From contig CACJPB010000002.1 in assembly GCA_902595175.1 (NCBI GenBank), forward strand, positions 1 to 64,000: 64,000 nt of DNA. The letters run 5' to 3'. Source of the stretch: an uncultured Prochlorococcus sp. Its GTDB lineage: Bacteria > Cyanobacteriota > Cyanobacteriia > PCC-6307 > Cyanobiaceae. The position numbers and the translations under genes were made by a program. How positions within the stretch are numbered: position 1 is the first letter of the stretch; every line of letters starts with the position of its first letter. Below the pieces are notes generated by a model, which worked only from the letters and a program-made list of their open reading frames with translations, was not told the origin of the DNA and did not search any database. Below are positions 10,053-18,754 of the stretch, one piece after another.

Positions 10053-11618
10053 ATGAGAAAGTATTTTCTATTTCTTTTTTTAATATTTACTAATGTAAAT
10101 CCATCATTTGCAGAATCATCGAAAGAAATTCTTTCAAAGGCATTAAATATATCTAATTCCATTAACCAAAATCTTACCGTTGAGCAAAAACTCTCTAAAT
10201 ACGAAAATATTCAAAACTTAATTGATAAAATCTTAGATGAACATTCTGGAAGTGATGAAAGTATAAAAATTATCTCGGGACAAGAAATTGGGAATTTTAA
10301 TTACCCATTAATACAAGATAATTATTTAAAGGAACTAACAAGTTATTACGATACTATTTGCGGAGTCTCACCAAGTTTTGAATGCATTGCATTTGTATCA
10401 TTAAACCAAGGGGTAAATTCCTGTAAAAATTCAAAAACTTTTAAGCAACTGGAACTATCACATAAAGATATTAAGAATGCTCTTAATATCTTTAGTTCAC
10501 AAGATTCAAAAAATAACTATAAATCCTTAGCACTTAATTCATATAAAAATTGTTTATCAAATTCAAAGGTTAAAAGAACAGCATCGATTCAAGACTATTT
10601 CTCAAGTAATTTAGTGCCAATGTTTTTGTCATTAGATAAGAAGAATGAAGCAAAAGCAATAGTACAACAGTTAAATGATCCTTATTTGAAGTTTGCAGGT
10701 GTTATTGAAATTAATAAATCAGAGAACGATGGGATTTCTATGGAATTTTTCACCCGAATGAGAGAATATATCGATAATAAATTGAACCATGAGAATTACC
10801 CTTATAGTCAGGCAGACAGATGGAGAAAGATAAATAATCTTGCATTATTGAAACTTAAAACTGAAATGCTTAGAAATAGCAAATTCCAAATAGAGCAAGA
10901 AAGAGATTTACATTATCCTATCCCCGCGATACTGACTTCCCATTTAATAGAAAATGAACTTGGAACATGCTCATCTGAATATAATAATGAATATTTCAAT
11001 GCTGTTATTGATTTATTAGATATAAGTCTTTTAATATCCCAAAAAATAGAACCCGAAATGAAATACCTTGAAAAGATAAGGGGTATGGTTCCCAATCATA
11101 GGGGTAGAAAATACAACCTAAATAGGATTATGCATAGCATGAGATTTGATCAACGTAAAACATATTTTGATATTTGTTCTCATAGCGATGATAATAAAGA
11201 TTATGCTAAAGCAATCGCTATATATTCAAAAATAGGATTATTTAACTATGAGGAGGGTAAAAAATTTCTAAATAATGCTGCCATTTTAGATTACAATTCT
11301 AATGACTTGATGGAGTATTATTTTTTATTTGAGAAAAAGAATCCAGAAATATCTAAGATTGCTGGATCAAAAAATCCCTTAACCTATAATAAGATAAAAT
11401 TTAGATACTATAAATCAGATATTTATGATGATTTCTATGGTTTTAAGAAATATGTTGTAAGCGATCAAATGTGTGAAGCAATTGATGTTTTATTTAAGAA
11501 ATTTAAAGGCACTGAAAATTATAATCGCGCTATCACATACTTGATAAATTCTCCTGATGTTAATAAAGATATTAAATATGATTGTGGTGATGCATCTTTA
11601 GAAATGTTATTAAATTAA
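10053..11618 (+). CDS. Hypothetical exported protein, possibly helical repeat (521 aa)
   Basis: Long ORF with N-terminal signal peptide MRKYFLFLFLIFTNVNPSFAESS; no family recognised. Confidence 0.75.
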   Translation: MRKYFLFLFLIFTNVNPSFAESSKEILSKALNISNSINQNLTVEQKLSKYENIQNLIDKILDEHSGSDESIKIISGQEIGNFNYPLIQDNYLKELTSYYDTICGVSPSFECIAFVSLNQGVNSCKNSKTFKQLELSHKDIKNALNIFSSQDSKNNYKSLALNSYKNCLSNSKVKRTASIQDYFSSNLVPMFLSLDKKNEAKAIVQQLNDPYLKFAGVIEINKSENDGISMEFFTRMREYIDNKLNHENYPYSQADRWRKINNLALLKLKTEMLRNSKFQIEQERDLHYPIPAILTSHLIENELGTCSSEYNNEYFNAVIDLLDISLLISQKIEPEMKYLEKIRGMVPNHRGRKYNLNRIMHSMRFDQRKTYFDICSHSDDNKDYAKAIAIYSKIGLFNYEEGKKFLNNAAILDYNSNDLMEYYFLFEKKNPEISKIAGSKNPLTYNKIKFRYYKSDIYDDFYGFKKYVVSDQMCEAIDVLFKKFKGTENYNRAITYLINSPDVNKDIKYDCGDASLEMLLN

Positions 11619-11621
11619 TAT

Positions 11622-11858
11622 TTGGGTCAAGAAAAAAAATTATATTCTAGTTATTGGAAATATATGATTCCTCTTACTGTCGCACTAGTCATCCCAATCC
11701 TAATTCTTGGACTGATTTACATCATTATTTATAACAATGAACTTCCTTTATGGATTGAAAAAACTTTTAGAAATAGTAGTTCTATTTGGACTGGTGGGAT
11801 AATCACTATTTCTCTTATATCAATTATTAAGTATTTAATTGTGGTGTATAAAAACTAA
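11622..11858 (+). CDS. Hypothetical small membrane protein (78 aa)
   Basis: Two hydrophobic stretches (YMIPLTVALVIPILILGLIYIIIY; WTGGIITISLISIIKYLIVVY); non-ATG start 3 nt after the preceding stop. Confidence 0.5.
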   Translation: MGQEKKLYSSYWKYMIPLTVALVIPILILGLIYIIIYNNELPLWIEKTFRNSSSIWTGGIITISLISIIKYLIVVYKN

Positions 11859-12055
11859 ATTAATCATGCTCATAAACGATGTTACGCCCTTATTGCATGG
11901 ACTTCCTATATTTTGTACTCCATCAGAGAACCTGCAAGCGAAAAGAAACATGACAAGAATTGATTGCAAATGGAGTACACTTCATGGAGTACACACATTT
12001 TGTAATATTCATAAACTCAATCTATGACTGTATTTTTGCCCTATTACGTACCTAA

Positions 12056-12083
12056 TTCAAATCTGGGTCCTGGCACCTTTAAA
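12056..12083 (+). repeat. attR-like direct repeat (duplicated tRNA-Phe 3' end)
   Basis: TTCAAATCTGGGTCCTGGCACCTTTAAA identical to 9427-9454, followed by a degenerate copy of the tRNA terminator. Confidence 0.9.
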
Positions 12084-12163
12084 ACCCTGTCTTAGACAGG
12101 TTTTTATACTTTCAAATTATTGAGAATTTATTATTTTTTCGCATTTTTTATAACTTAATATTT

Positions 12164-12685
12164 TTAGTTTTCGATTCTGCAGACTTGACCAATAACACCC
12201 AAAATCAATTTATCTCCTTTTGGATCTTGCCAATTAGCTAAATCATTGAAATTACTATTTGCTTCATCTATTGAGACATCAACATCTCTAAATGATTTTT
12301 CAAAACAATTTATATCCATTGTGTAGAGAATATCCTTAGTAATTTCACTTTTTGTTTTGGGAATAAATTTACTCAATACTCTTACAGAACCATCCTCATT
12401 CCTTTTTATACTTTGCCTATCCCATAACTGCTCTCCGTATTCACTTTTAGGGACTCCAACCCATTCATGAGGCAAAGCTTCTGATTTTTTTATTGAAATA
12501 CAAAAGAAAACGATAATCGAAAGGACTAAATTAATGATATTTCTAAAAAATATTGAATTAACTTTATTCTTAGAATGAATCATGACTACTTTTGGAATAC
12601 ATATATTTTTTATTAGTAGGAAATATAAGATTAAAAATTTGTAAAAATTTTTATTGATTAGTATTTCTATTATAGATAGAATCAA
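12164..12685 (-). CDS. Hypothetical exported protein
   Basis: Hydrophobic N-terminal segment NIINLVLSIIVFFCISIKKSEALPHEW followed by a small Cys-containing domain; true start may be downstream (e.g. MIHSKNK). Confidence 0.6.
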   Translation of the reverse strand: MILSIIEILINKNFYKFLILYFLLIKNICIPKVVMIHSKNKVNSIFFRNIINLVLSIIVFFCISIKKSEALPHEWVGVPKSEYGEQLWDRQSIKRNEDGSVRVLSKFIPKTKSEITKDILYTMDINCFEKSFRDVDVSIDEANSNFNDLANWQDPKGDKLILGVIGQVCRIEN

Positions 12686-12730
12686 ATATTAAATTGATAA
12701 TTTACTTCCAATAAATTTATTAGAAAAATA

Positions 12731-13366
12731 ATGAATAAAATACAGAAATTTCTCTCAGTAGTTTTTTTCATTGCAATATTTGTAATATTGATTTATTTAA
12801 TCCAAAATTATGGGATTGAACCTTTAAGGAACAAAATAGAAAGTATGGGGATTTGGGCTCCTTTTGGAATATTTATCCTTAGAGGAGTAAGTATTATCTT
12901 ACCTGCCCTTCCAAGTTCTGCTTATTCTCTGCTAGCTGGTTCATTACTAGGATTTCAAAAAGGTTACATGACAATAATCTTTTCTGATATCGTTTTTTGC
13001 CAAGCTGCTTTCTTTATTGCGAGAAATTATGGTCGAGTTCCTGTACGTAATTTAGTAGGCCCAAAAGCAATGCAAAAGATTGAGAGTTTTAATCAAAACC
13101 AGCTAGAAGAAAATTTCTTTCTTATGACAGGTCTACTAATGACTGGCCTTTTTGATTTTCTAAGCTACGCAATTGGCATTGGAGGAACTCGCTGGAAAAT
13201 ATTTACTCCTGCATTATTAATAAGTCTTCTAATCAGTGACTCTATACTAGTAGCAGTAGGAGCTGGAGTTAGCCAGGGAGCAGGATTATTTCTAGGGATT
13301 GCTCTATTGGGAATGTTTGCTTTAGCGACTATTTCAGGATTGGCAAAAAATAAAATGCCTAAATAA
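12731..13366 (+). CDS. TVP38/TMEM64 (DedA-like, SNARE-associated) family membrane protein
   Basis: Multi-TM; ALPSSAYSLLAGSLLGFQKGYMTIIFSDIVFCQAAFFIAR. Confidence 0.8.
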   Translation: MNKIQKFLSVVFFIAIFVILIYLIQNYGIEPLRNKIESMGIWAPFGIFILRGVSIILPALPSSAYSLLAGSLLGFQKGYMTIIFSDIVFCQAAFFIARNYGRVPVRNLVGPKAMQKIESFNQNQLEENFFLMTGLLMTGLFDFLSYAIGIGGTRWKIFTPALLISLLISDSILVAVGAGVSQGAGLFLGIALLGMFALATISGLAKNKMPK

Positions 13367-13483
13367 CAAAACAATTGATAATTCTGTAATCAAAGAAGAA
13401 AGATATGACATTTTCGCAAACAATAACTATTTAAATAATGATTCATGTAAGAATAGAAATCGATTAATTTTTAAAGTTATTAG

Positions 13484-13663
13484 ATGACTCCATTTAGACC
13501 AACTTCATATGATCGCCCTGGAGAACAAATATCAACTACTCCTTCTGGATTAAAAGTAACTTCTGCAAAGAGATTAATGGTGGATTCAATGGTAAGAATG
13601 ATACAAAAAGCAGAAAATCATTCCGTAGAAGATCAACTTGACGAAGAATCTCACAATAATTAA
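13484..13663 (+). CDS. Hypothetical small protein (59 aa) upstream of cpeS
   Basis: Not in ORF track. [59 protein letters not shown]. Confidence 0.6.
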   Translation: MTPFRPTSYDRPGEQISTTPSGLKVTSAKRLMVDSMVRMIQKAENHSVEDQLDEESHNN

Positions 13664-14189
13664 TCAATTTATTGATAAAAGTATAGGAGAGTGGAAATCT
13701 ATTAGAAGTACTCATACTTTAGCTTTTCAGGAATTTGAAAACTCAACTAGTAAAATATACATAAAACATATCAACAAAAAAAATAAAAAAGTCGTTGAAA
13801 TTTTTAAAAATTATAAATTTAATTTAAACCTAGAAAGCATAGCCATTTCTATAAACTGGCAAGCTTTTAGTGATTGGGATAATGATGATATCAGTGAGGG
13901 AGATGAAACTATTCTGATTTTTTTACCCAAAGATGAAAATTCAGGAATTGTTTTAAGAAATAAAGGTTATACAGAATCCTTTATTTCATCATCCAATTAT
14001 TTTGTTGATGAACAAAATAATCTACACATTAAAAATATTTATAAATCAACAGTTTCCGAAGAAAGAATTTCTTTTTTATCCACACATGTAAGATCCAGAT
14101 TTTCTACTATTAGAAATCTGGGAAATAACTCAGTTATACAGACATCCCATACTTCAGAGATAAGGAATTTAGCTAGTTTAAAAGATTAA
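13638..14189 (+). CDS. cpeS: CpeS/CpcS-type chromophore (phycoerythrobilin) lyase
   Basis: [24 protein letters not shown]...[11 protein letters not shown]...[19 protein letters not shown]...SEIRNL. Confidence 0.85.
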   Translation: MTKNLTIINQFIDKSIGEWKSIRSTHTLAFQEFENSTSKIYIKHINKKNKKVVEIFKNYKFNLNLESIAISINWQAFSDWDNDDISEGDETILIFLPKDENSGIVLRNKGYTESFISSSNYFVDEQNNLHIKNIYKSTVSEERISFLSTHVRSRFSTIRNLGNNSVIQTSHTSEIRNLASLKD

Positions 14190-14685
14190 TTATCCTTTCA
14201 AATTGAAACTCTGTTTCAGATATTAATTTAGGAAGAAAGTCTTTTTTCCCAAGCATATTATTAACTGTTGAATTCAAATCAGAGATAGTTGCATCTCGCA
14301 TTAATTCAAAAACCCTTCTTGCGTTTCTTAAAGGTACCCCAAGAGCAAGATAAGTATTTTTAAGATCCTTTAAACAACTTTTTTCTAAAACTGATTCGTC
14401 ATTAGAAATTAAAAGATAAGCAACAATCCTTAGGATTATTTCGCCATCTCTTAAACAAACAGACATCTTGTTTGTTGTATTTAAAGATATTTTTGAATTA
14501 AGTGAATCTCGATTTTCGCAAATCATTGCTGTTACAGCGTCTGCTGCGATTGCATGTGAATTATTGGTTATTGAGGTTATTGCGTCCAATCTTGAGTTTG
14601 AACTATTAATAAAATCTTTTATATTGCTTAAATCATTTAGTTTCTTATCCGCTGACAATAGTTGATTATTCTTTGAAACTGACAT
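14173..14685 (-). CDS. cpeB: Phycoerythrin beta subunit, reduced
   Basis: [29 protein letters not shown] and [45 protein letters not shown] match phycoerythrin beta. Confidence 0.92.
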   Translation of the reverse strand: MSVSKNNQLLSADKKLNDLSNIKDFINSSNSRLDAITSITNNSHAIAADAVTAMICENRDSLNSKISLNTTNKMSVCLRDGEIILRIVAYLLISNDESVLEKSCLKDLKNTYLALGVPLRNARRVFELMRDATISDLNSTVNNMLGKKDFLPKLISETEFQFERIINLLN

Positions 14686-14863
14686 TCCTGAAGTAAAAAT
14701 TTAAAGTTAGATTTAACATTAGTACAAAGCTAGTAAAAACAACACAAATATAAAATTAACGCAACGCTTCTTAATTAATAACTTCATTCCAAAGTGATAG
14801 TTGAAATAATATAAATAAAAAATTTTTTTTCCGCTAAAATGAAACAACTTCTTCTATAAGATT

Positions 14864-15070
14864 TTGGACCAGAAAGATTTAAATTTATCGAAGAAAATTA
14901 TTTCTTCTTACAAAAAAAGATTAGAAAAAGAAATTTTTGAAAGAAGTATGAAATTAAGAATTCCTCAAAACAAATTTGAAGAAATAATTAATAACAATAA
15001 TGAACTTATAAATTTAAAAAAAGCGTTAGAAGATCTAGAAACGGAATCTGAATCTCATAGTAAAGTCTGA
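14864..15070 (+). CDS. Small charged hypothetical protein (68 aa)
   Basis: ORF upstream of the helicase gene; non-ATG start. Confidence 0.5.
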   Translation: MDQKDLNLSKKIISSYKKRLEKEIFERSMKLRIPQNKFEEIINNNNELINLKKALEDLETESESHSKV

Positions 15071-15092
15071 TTTTTGAAAAACCATTCCAAAA

Positions 15093-17501
15093 GTGCCTCA
15101 AACCAACAATTTCCTTTTAAAGTCCCTAAATAATCAACAACTTAAAGCAGTAAAACATGTCTATGGACCACTATTAGTTGTAGCAGGTGCAGGTAGCGGT
15201 AAAACAAAAGCTCTTACTCACAGAATTGCAAACCTTATTGAGGGTAACTCTATAGATCCCTATAACATTCTCGCAGTCACTTTCACTAACAAAGCTGCTA
15301 AAGAAATGAAAGCAAGATTAGAGGTTCTTTTAGCCCAAGAATTAGCTCTTAATCAATTTGGTCAGCCTTGGACAACTCTCAAAGAAATTGATCAAAATCA
15401 ATTAATAACAAACGTTCACCAAGAGAGGCTTCAGAACCTTTGGATCGGTACTTTCCATTCCTTATTTTCAAGACTTCTGAGATACGATATTGAAAAATAT
15501 ACTGATCCAGAAGGCCTAAAATGGACAAGACAATTTTCAATTTATGATGAAACAGATTCTCAAACATTAGTAAAAGAAATTATCAGTCAAGATATGAATC
15601 TTGACCCAAAAAGATATGATCCCAAAAAGATTAAAAGATTAATAAGTAATTCTAAAAATCAATGCTTAACTTCTAATGATCTTTTAGAAAAAGCAGATAA
15701 TAATTTTGATAAAACAGTTGCAGAAGCCTACAAGAGATATAGAATTTCGCTCTCAAAGAATAATTCTTTAGATTTTGATGATCTTCTACTTTTGCCTGTT
15801 TTCTTGTTGAGGCAAAATGATATGGTCAGAGATTACTGGCACAAAAGATTTAAACATATTTTAGTTGACGAATATCAAGATACAAATAGAACACAATATG
15901 AACTTATAAAATTAATTACGGCCGGAAATACTGAACCAAAAAAATTCTTCAATTGGGAAGATCGGTCAATTTTCGTAGTTGGGGATGCAGATCAAAGTAT
16001 TTATAGTTTCAGAGCAGCTGACTTCAGAATTTTAATTGGTTTTCAAGAAGATTTTAAAACTTCAACCAACGACGATACAAAATCATCTTTAATTAAATTA
16101 GAAGAAAACTATAGGTCATCTTCCAATATCCTTGATGCTGCAAACGCACTAATTGAAAACAACTCTGAAAGAATTGAAAAAGTTTTAAAGGCTACTAAAG
16201 AAAAAGGGGAACTTTTAACGTTACTTAGCTGTGATGATGAAATTTCTGAGGCAGAAGCAATTACCAATAAAATAAAATCACTCAATAACTATAATCAAAA
16301 CCCAATTTGGAAAAATTTTGCAATTTTATATCGAACCAGAGCTCAGTCGAGAGTACTAGAAGAATCTCTTGTAAGGTGGCGCATTCCTTATACAATTTTT
16401 GGAGGATTGCGTTTTTATGATAGAAGAGAAATTAAAGATGCATTAGCATATTTGAAAGTACTGGTTAATTCTTCAGATAACGTTAGTCTTTTACGAATCA
16501 TAAATGTTCCTAGAAGAGGGATTGGTAAGACTACTATTCAAAAACTTAATGAACTATCTAATAGGTTAAATATCCCATTATGGGAGGTTCTTAATGATAA
16601 GCAAAGTCTTGAAGAAACAATAGGCCGATCATCAAAAGGAATTAATAAATTTACTGAAATTATGAATGATCTACTGTGTTACCTAGAAAATTCAGGTCCC
16701 GCTCAACTATTACAACTTATATTAGAAAAAAGTGGTTATTTAAGTGACTTGCTATCTAGCGGTACTGAAGAATCTGAAGATAGAAGAAATAACTTACAAG
16801 AACTTATTAATGCAGCTACTCAATATGAAGAAGAAACAGATAGTGGAGATGTAGAGGGATTTCTTTCTACAGCAGCCTTAACAACTGACAATGATACGAA
16901 GAAAAATAATCCTAACTCTGTAACTCTCATGACTCTGCATAATAGTAAAGGTTTAGAATTTCAAAATGTTTTTATCACTGGGCTAGAACAAGGTCTCTTC
17001 CCTAGCCATAGATCAATAGATACTCCCTCACTTCTTGAAGAGGAAAGAAGATTATGCTACGTAGGTATTACTAGAGCCAAAGAAAGAGTTTTCTTAAGTC
17101 ATGCCAGAGAAAGAAGATTATGGGGTGGAATGCGTGAAGCAACAATTCCTTCAATATTTCTTTCGGAAATACCTGAAGATTTAATGGATGGCGAATTACC
17201 ACAAACTGGTGGTGTTTCAATTAGAAGAGATTGGCATCTTGATCGTTTAACTAGAGTTGATCGAAACAATCCAAATGAATTTGTTAACAAACCAATTAAT
17301 GCAGTAAGGAAATTATATTCAGGTCCCAGTAAAGGGAAAAGCTGGATAGTTGGAGATATGCTAATTCACTCAAAGTTTGGGAAAGGTGAAATCATACATA
17401 TCTTTGGGAGTGGGGAAAAAATATCTTTAGCAGTAAAATTTGGTGATAAAGGAAGTAAAATTCTAGATCCCAGATTAGCTCCAATTCGTTATGTAAGTTA
17501 A
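15093..17501 (+). CDS. pcrA: UvrD/PcrA-type ATP-dependent DNA helicase
   Basis: LNNQQLKAVKHVYGPLLVVAGAGSGKTKALTHRI; VDEYQDTNRTQYELIKL; GDADQSIYSFRAAD; LMTLHNSKGLEFQNVFITGLEQGLFPS. Confidence 0.97.
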   Translation: MPQTNNFLLKSLNNQQLKAVKHVYGPLLVVAGAGSGKTKALTHRIANLIEGNSIDPYNILAVTFTNKAAKEMKARLEVLLAQELALNQFGQPWTTLKEIDQNQLITNVHQERLQNLWIGTFHSLFSRLLRYDIEKYTDPEGLKWTRQFSIYDETDSQTLVKEIISQDMNLDPKRYDPKKIKRLISNSKNQCLTSNDLLEKADNNFDKTVAEAYKRYRISLSKNNSLDFDDLLLLPVFLLRQNDMVRDYWHKRFKHILVDEYQDTNRTQYELIKLITAGNTEPKKFFNWEDRSIFVVGDADQSIYSFRAADFRILIGFQEDFKTSTNDDTKSSLIKLEENYRSSSNILDAANALIENNSERIEKVLKATKEKGELLTLLSCDDEISEAEAITNKIKSLNNYNQNPIWKNFAILYRTRAQSRVLEESLVRWRIPYTIFGGLRFYDRREIKDALAYLKVLVNSSDNVSLLRIINVPRRGIGKTTIQKLNELSNRLNIPLWEVLNDKQSLEETIGRSSKGINKFTEIMNDLLCYLENSGPAQLLQLILEKSGYLSDLLSSGTEESEDRRNNLQELINAATQYEEETDSGDVEGFLSTAALTTDNDTKKNNPNSVTLMTLHNSKGLEFQNVFITGLEQGLFPSHRSIDTPSLLEEERRLCYVGITRAKERVFLSHARERRLWGGMREATIPSIFLSEIPEDLMDGELPQTGGVSIRRDWHLDRLTRVDRNNPNEFVNKPINAVRKLYSGPSKGKSWIVGDMLIHSKFGKGEIIHIFGSGEKISLAVKFGDKGSKILDPRLAPIRYVS

Positions 17502-17506
17502 AACTC

Positions 17507-18754
17507 ATGAACGATATCTCTGATTACATCCAAGGGGAATTAATCAAAACTCCATTTAATCTATATAACCTAATTGCTAAATACATAGAATCTAATAACA
17601 ATACTAAAGTAGCTTTTGTTGGCGGTTATTTAAGAGATTTATTAATTAGTAAATTCCACAAAAAATCGTTTTCTAAACCTGTAGATATTGATCTTGTTAT
17701 TGAAGGATCATCTATTTCTCTTGCAAAATTTATAAAAAAAAATATTGTAAATGTAGATTTATGTTTAATCAAGGAATTTAATTTATACAACACTGTAGAA
17801 ATAAATATTAATGACTATAAAATTGATATTGCTTCTGCAAGAAAAGAAATTTATTCTGCTCCAGGCTTAAATCCTACAGTAAATAAAAGTACTATTGAGG
17901 AAGATCTTAAGAGGAGAGATTTCACTATAAATTCAATAGCCTTCGAGGTCTCAACTAGGAAAATCTATGATCTTTATGGAGGAATTTCTGATATAAAAAG
18001 TAAAAGATTGCACTTACTTCACAGTAAAAGTATTTCAGATGATCCAAGTAGATTAATTAGATGTGCAAAATATGCTTCAAGGTTAGATTTCAATATTTCA
18101 AAAAATTCCCTCAAACAATCTCAAGAAACAGTTAAACAATGGCCATGGGAAAGTTCAGAAACTCATCAGAAAATGGTTTACCCACCTGCACTAGGCATAC
18201 GAATAAGGATGGAACTAGCTGAAATATGCAAACATGATAATTTGACTAATGTAATTTCGATAATTCATAAATGGGAAATTATCTCAATCTTAAATGAAAA
18301 TATTAAAGTTGATAAAAGATTTTTAAGAGGACTAAATTGGATTAAGAAGTTAAAGGGAAATCATATGCTTTATTTATTAAAAGATTCAGAAGATTTAGAA
18401 AAAGCATGTCAAAGATTTTTGGTAAATAATAGTGAGATAAAAATATTAGAAGACTATATAAATATAAAAAAGATATTAAATACAAACCAAAAAAATTTCA
18501 ATCATTTTTCTCCATCAAGTTGGACAGAATTTATTGAGGACAGAAACCTTAATGATGAGACAGTCAAATTATTAATTTGTGATGGAGGACCATACTGGCG
18601 TAAATTGTTTAAGTGGTTATTTATTTACAAATTCATAAAATCAAAAAAAGATGGAGAAACATTAAAAAAAGAAGGATGGGACCCAGGGAAGAAGATGGGA
18701 AAGGAAATCAAAAGATTAAGATATTTGGAAATTGATAAATTAAATAGAAATTAA
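17507..18754 (+). CDS. tRNA nucleotidyltransferase/poly(A) polymerase family
   Basis: VAFVGGYLRDLLI; VDIDLVIEG; DLKRRDFTINSIAF; SDDPSRLIRCAKYASRL. Confidence 0.9.
   Translation: MNDISDYIQGELIKTPFNLYNLIAKYIESNNNTKVAFVGGYLRDLLISKFHKKSFSKPVDIDLVIEGSSISLAKFIKKNIVNVDLCLIKEFNLYNTVEININDYKIDIASARKEIYSAPGLNPTVNKSTIEEDLKRRDFTINSIAFEVSTRKIYDLYGGISDIKSKRLHLLHSKSISDDPSRLIRCAKYASRLDFNISKNSLKQSQETVKQWPWESSETHQKMVYPPALGIRIRMELAEICKHDNLTNVISIIHKWEIISILNENIKVDKRFLRGLNWIKKLKGNHMLYLLKDSEDLEKACQRFLVNNSEIKILEDYINIKKILNTNQKNFNHFSPSSWTEFIEDRNLNDETVKLLICDGGPYWRKLFKWLFIYKFIKSKKDGETLKKEGWDPGKKMGKEIKRLRYLEIDKLNRN

Larger units (their letters stand above)
9455..12055. mobile_element. Putative tRNA-Phe-integrated micro-island, no recognisable recombinase
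   Basis: Bounded by the perfect 28-bp tRNA-Phe 3'-end duplication; contains only uncharacterised genes; ATGGAGTACA repeats near both ends. Confidence 0.75.

Noticed and set aside
11839-12027. 62-aa ORF near the right end of the tRNA-Phe island, examined as a possible integrase remnant
   Set aside because: Covers the ATGGAGTACA repeats. I read neighbouring frames on both strands and found no convincing tyrosine-recombinase RHR/Y motif.
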